Below the pieces are notes generated by a model. That model made no database searches and was not told the origin of the DNA. It saw only the letters and a program-made list of their open reading frames with translations. A stretch of DNA of 8,431 bases from Rubritepida sp. (GTDB lineage Bacteria; Pseudomonadota; Alphaproteobacteria; Acetobacterales; Acetobacteraceae): positions 1 through 8,431 of the forward strand of contig JACMRO010000075.1 of the NCBI GenBank assembly GCA_014376425.1, written 5' to 3'. The position numbers and the translations under genes are program-made. Shown here one piece after another: positions 6,075-8,431 of this stretch; the first letter of the stretch is position 1; each line of letters starts with the position of its first letter.

Positions 6075-6253
6075 GATTGAGAGTTAGCTGGTCGCGTTTC
6101 CGTGAGGTATTTTGGTGTGCGAAAGTGATCATCACGCAACACTTTATAACGCCGGATGCAAATTTCTTGAGCGATGCTTAAAAAATGCTTTCGAAAGAGC
6201 GCACGAGTGCTGTTTACTCTCATAGGTTGTAGAGAGAGAGTTATATTCACCCC
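6075..6253. other. AT-richer intergenic region downstream of gltA
   Basis: 179 bases without a recognisable gene, clearly richer in A/T than the surrounding coding sequence. It holds an 11-base palindrome (6125-6135), a second palindrome CTTTCGAAAG (6188-6197), and a small hairpin AGCGC-ACGA-GTGCT (6198-6211, one G-T pair) followed by GTTTACT, which could be a weak terminator. TATAAC (6145-6150) and TATATT (6242-6247) are -10-like. The second ends six bases before the next ATG, so a transcript starting there would be almost leaderless. No classical terminator was found close to the gltA stop. Confidence 0.45.
6125..6135. repeat. Palindrome GTGAT-C-ATCAC, possible operator
   Basis: A perfect 5-bp inverted repeat with one central base, about 50 bases after the gltA stop and ten bases upstream of the -10-like TATAAC. 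Size and position suit a dimeric regulator's half-sites, but no regulator family is identified and the arms are short. Confidence 0.3.
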
Positions 6254-7021
6254 ATGGGCGATTATCCAAGCTACCCCGCCTGCGTTTCGCTGGACTCCCG
6301 CGTCCGGCGTTCGCTTGCTACCTGGCCGCAACGGCCGCCGGGGATGCCGCGTACGCTCAAGCAGCCGGGGACCTGGCTGCGTGCCAGGCCCGACAACTGG
6401 GCTAAAGCTTGCCAGCCTTTCCTGAAGCTACCGGGCAGCCGGCACCTCCGCACCCTACCGGACGGGCTTTGGTTGCACTTCAGCGCCGACCCGGCCGATC
6501 CCTATGCCGACATCCTCTGCATCGAGGCCTGCAGCACGATGAACAACCTGCTGGACAAGCGCAGCCGTTTCGCGCCCAGCATCGGCTGCATGCAGGTCTA
6601 TTGCCCACAGTCCTGGCTGCTGGCGCCCACCCTGCCGGAAACCACGCTGCCGCGCTGGCGTCTGCTGCCGATGTTCAAGTCCGAGCCGGTCGGCCCCGTC
6701 GTGTTGCCGGTGCGCGACATCCGGGTGCTCTACGGCCTCAAGCAAGAGCATTACGAGGGCTTTGCCGAAAGCCAGATGCCAGCGGCGCATGAGTTCTTCT
6801 GCCCGATGGACGCGCTGATGCAGCCCGATGGCGACAAGGATCCGCAGATGCAGGCGCTCATGGCCCGTACCTCGGCCGCGGCGAATTTCCTGTCCCTGCC
6901 GGAGCCCGCCGGGCTGGATCAGCCGATGCCCAGGCCATCCGCCCGCAGCCCCGCCTCCGCACCGCGCCGGCGCGCTTCCTCGCCGCCCTCGATGCGCTAC
7001 ATCGACAGCCTTTACGGGTGA
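6254..7021 (+). CDS. Hypothetical protein with several cysteines and a Pro/Ser/Arg-rich tail
   Basis: I do not recognise this 255-residue protein. No signal peptide or membrane segment is visible. The core (about 35-215) is rich in Trp, Leu and Pro, with WLRARPDNWAKACQPFLKLPG (41-61, shown in part: ARPDNWAKACQPF), DILCIEACSTMNNLL (86-100) and DIRVLYGLKQEHYEGFAES (155-173). Cysteines lie at 10, 53, 89, 93, 112, 117 and 183; the CIEAC and C112/C117 pairs could bind metal or form a disulfide, though no known finger spacing is matched. Residues 215-246 form a Pro/Ser/Arg-rich, probably disordered linker, and the protein ends in MRYIDSLYG. ATG at 6254 lacks a good ribosome-binding site and may be leaderless; Met31 (6344) is an alternative start, since the first 30 residues look less constrained. 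It lies 25 bases upstream of the GT4 gene on the same strand, so it may belong to the glycan operon. Confidence 0.72.
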   Translation: MGDYPSYPACVSLDSRVRRSLATWPQRPPGMPRTLKQPGTWLRARPDNWAKACQPFLKLPGSRHLRTLPDGLWLHFSADPADPYADILCIEACSTMNNLLDKRSRFAPSIGCMQVYCPQSWLLAPTLPETTLPRWRLLPMFKSEPVGPVVLPVRDIRVLYGLKQEHYEGFAESQMPAAHEFFCPMDALMQPDGDKDPQMQALMARTSAAANFLSLPEPAGLDQPMPRPSARSPASAPRRRASSPPSMRYIDSLYG

Positions 7022-7028
7022 GCCGGGG

Positions 7029-7045
7029 GCGGGCACACAGCCCGC
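7029..7045 (+). repeat. Perfect GC hairpin immediately upstream of the GT4 start codon
   Basis: GCGGGC (7029-7034) and GCCCGC (7040-7045) pair perfectly around a five-base ACACA loop, ending one base before the ATG at 7047. It fills the space a ribosome-binding site would occupy. It could limit translation of the glycosyltransferase or act as an attenuating or processing hairpin after the upstream gene. Confidence 0.5.
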
Positions 7046-7046
7046 G

Positions 7047-8162
7047 ATGGTTCCCACGGTTTTGCAGGTGCTGCCGGCGCTGAACGCCGGCGGCGTGGAG
7101 CGCGGCACGCTGGAGATCGCTGCGGCGGTGGTGCAGGCCGGCGGCCGGGCGCTGGTCGCCAGTGCCGGCGGGCGCCTGGTGCCGGAACTCGAGGCCCTGG
7201 GCGCGCGACATGTCACTCTCCCGCTGGACCGGAAACTGGCAATCTGGCGCAACGGGGCAGCATTGGCGCAGCTGGTCGGGGGCGAGGGGGTCGCCATCAT
7301 CCACGCCCGCTCCCGCGCGCCCGCCTGGTCGGCGTGGCGTGCGGCACGGCTGAGCGGCGCGCATTTCGTCACCACCTGGCATGGCACCTACAATGAGAAC
7401 CTGCCTGGCAAGCGCCATTACAATGCGGTGATGGCGCGTGGTGAACGGGTCATCGCCATCAGCCGCTTCATCGCGGCGCATATCGCGGCCCGCCACCCGG
7501 ACGCTGCCATCCGGTTGATCCCGCGCGGCGTCGACCCGGTTCTGTTCGACCCGGACGCCGTGGCGCCGGCACGGGTGGCGGCGCAGCGCACGGCCTGGGG
7601 TATTGCCGGCGGTTCGGCCGGGGGCCCGGACCAGCCCGTGGTGCTGTTGCCAGCCCGGCTGACCCGCTGGAAAGGCCAGGCGGTGCTGATCGAGGCGCTG
7701 GGCCGGGTGCCAGACCCGCCGCTGGCGGTGTTGCTGGGCGATGGCCGGCCTGCCTATGCGGCGGAGCTTCGGCAGCTTGCAGCGGCGCATGGCGTGCGGC
7801 TCGTCCTGCCGGGCCACACCGCGGACATGCCCGCGGCCCTGGCGGCGGCCGATCTGGTCGTCCATGCCAGCACCGATGCCGAGGCTTTCGGCCGGGTGGT
7901 GATCGAGGCGCAGGCCATGCGCCGACCGGTGATCGCCACGGATCTGGGCGGCCCGCGTGAGACCATCCGCCACGGCGAGACCGGTTGGCTGACGCCACCG
8001 GGCGACGTGGCTGCGCTGGCGGCGCGCATCGCCGCGGTGTTGGCCATGCCGGCCGAGGCGCGCTTCGCTCTTGGCACCGCCGCCCGCGCCGCCGTGCTGA
8101 CAGGCTTCACCACCCGGGCGATGCAGGCGGCGACGCTGGACGTCTATCGGGAGCTGGCGTGA
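7047..8162 (+). CDS. Glycosyltransferase family 4 protein (GT-B fold), probably LPS or surface glycan
   Basis: A 371-residue retaining glycosyltransferase of the GT4 type that transfers a sugar from a nucleotide donor. The N-terminal acceptor domain starts with VLQVLPALNAGGVERG (residues 5-20; glycine loop GGVE at 15-18) and contains TTWHGTYNE (109-117) and IAISRFIAAHI (136-146). The linker IPRGVDPVLFDP (158-169) precedes the donor domain, which shows LLPARLTRWKG (200-210, donor-phosphate-binding Arg204 and Lys209 type residues) and the E-x7-E motif EAFGRVVIE (279-287). Length is typical and no key motif is missing. The start is fixed by the conserved N-terminus; the longer open frame upstream is overlap with the previous gene. 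The next gene, a GT9 enzyme, overlaps its stop codon, so the pair is co-translated and most likely builds the lipopolysaccharide core. The sugar specificity is unknown. Cytosolic, probably membrane-associated. Confidence 0.93.
   Translation: MVPTVLQVLPALNAGGVERGTLEIAAAVVQAGGRALVASAGGRLVPELEALGARHVTLPLDRKLAIWRNGAALAQLVGGEGVAIIHARSRAPAWSAWRAARLSGAHFVTTWHGTYNENLPGKRHYNAVMARGERVIAISRFIAAHIAARHPDAAIRLIPRGVDPVLFDPDAVAPARVAAQRTAWGIAGGSAGGPDQPVVLLPARLTRWKGQAVLIEALGRVPDPPLAVLLGDGRPAYAAELRQLAAAHGVRLVLPGHTADMPAALAAADLVVHASTDAEAFGRVVIEAQAMRRPVIATDLGGPRETIRHGETGWLTPPGDVAALAARIAAVLAMPAEARFALGTAARAAVLTGFTTRAMQAATLDVYRELA
8149..8153 (+). promoter_or_regulatory. Ribosome-binding site for the GTG start of the GT9 gene
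   Basis: GGGAG lies five bases before GTG at 8159, inside the end of the GT4 gene. It supports the non-ATG start and the four-base GTGA overlap. Confidence 0.5.
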
Positions 8163-8431
8163 ACATCCTGGTCATCAAGCTCGGCGCGCTGGGCGACTTC
8201 GTGCAGGGCTTCGGCCCCTTCGCGGCAATACGGGCGCGGCATCCAGGCGCCCACATCACCCTGCTGACGACGCCACCCTTCGCCGGGCTCGGCCAAGCCG
8301 CGCCGTGGTTCGACGAGGTGTGGGCGGATGGTCGGCCGGCATGGGGCAGTGCCGCCATGGCGCGGCTGGCCTGGCGCTTGCGGGCAGCACGCTTCGCCTG
8401 GGTTTACGACCTCCAGACGTCGCCCCGCTCC
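8159..8431 (+). CDS. Glycosyltransferase family 9 (heptosyltransferase-like), 5' part only
   Basis: The first 91 codons of a gene that runs off the window end; no stop is present. The start of the translation reads MNILVIKLGALGDFVQGF, the classic opening of ADP-heptose:LPS heptosyltransferases and related GT9 enzymes (phosphate-loop-like KLGALGD at residues 7-13). It continues with IRARHPGAHITLLTT (24-38) and ends at VYDLQTSPRS (82-91), the DLQxSxRS segment of the family. GTG at 8159 overlaps the GT4 stop codon as GTGA. GT9 enzymes add heptose or related sugars to the inner core of lipopolysaccharide on the cytoplasmic side of the inner membrane. Many Acetobacteraceae-like bacteria carry GT9 proteins of uncertain donor, so calling it WaaC or WaaF would go beyond the evidence. 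Completeness cannot be judged. Confidence 0.9.
   Translation, partial: MNILVIKLGALGDFVQGFGPFAAIRARHPGAHITLLTTPPFAGLGQAAPWFDEVWADGRPAWGSAAMARLAWRLRAARFAWVYDLQTSPRS

Noticed and set aside
6231..6240. AG dinucleotide run
   Set aside because: Five units only; too short to call a tandem repeat of note, and too far from the ATG to be a good ribosome-binding site.
6828..7046. Extended GT4 start giving a 444-residue protein
   Set aside because: The added 73 residues overlap the previous gene in another frame and precede the canonical GT4 N-terminus at 7047.
6455..7973. Minus-strand open frames of 310 and 371 residues opposite the hypothetical and GT4 genes
   Set aside because: They cover genes in the other strand, overlap each other, and show no recognisable motifs, whereas the GT4 frame has all family motifs.
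1..8431. Mobile element, CRISPR array or defence system
   Set aside because: No transposase, integrase, terminal repeats, regularly spaced repeats or defence-gene motifs were found, and all recognisable genes are chromosomal housekeeping or surface-glycan genes.

Overview
The window is GC-rich bacterial chromosome. It most resembles an alphaproteobacterium of the Rhodospirillales/Acetobacteraceae type. The evidence is high G/C at third codon positions, a hexameric-type citrate synthase, a SixA-like phosphatase followed by a CHAD protein, a DUF6134-type protein beside an SDR and a bacterial (6-4) photolyase, and a GT4-GT9 lipopolysaccharide pair. This placement is by pattern recognition only; no search was run. 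No tRNA, rRNA, CRISPR array, insertion sequence or phage gene was seen.

Left part (1-2214, minus strand): a tightly coupled operon reads leftwards: an atypical short-chain dehydrogenase, a small probably exported DUF6134-like protein, then phrB, an iron-sulfur (6-4) photolyase cut by the window start. Stop and start codons overlap as TGATG at both junctions. It looks like a light or photo-oxidative stress unit. The SDR lacks the canonical catalytic Tyr, so its reaction is unclear.

Middle (2215-4657, plus strand): an 81-base divergent region with GC hairpins separates that operon from a SixA-like histidine phosphatase. The phosphatase is followed with no gap by a CHAD protein that starts with TTG and has only a vestige of a CYTH domain; the pair suggests phosphate or polyphosphate biology. 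Next comes a membrane-anchored staphylococcal-nuclease-fold protein whose catalytic Glu position is Ala.

Right part (4767-8431, plus strand): gltA (citrate synthase) with all three catalytic residues; a 179-base AT-richer intergenic region with a small palindrome; a 255-residue protein I do not recognise; a GT4 glycosyltransferase preceded by a perfect GC hairpin; and the first 91 codons of a GT9 (heptosyltransferase-like) gene overlapping the GT4 stop codon. The last two are probably part of a lipopolysaccharide core or surface glycan operon continuing beyond the window.

There is no clear candidate for a wholly new multi-gene system. The best leads are the Tyr-less SDR in a photolyase operon, the SixA-CHAD pair with a reduced CYTH region, the Glu-less nuclease-fold protein, and the unrecognised Cys-containing protein next to the glycosyltransferases.
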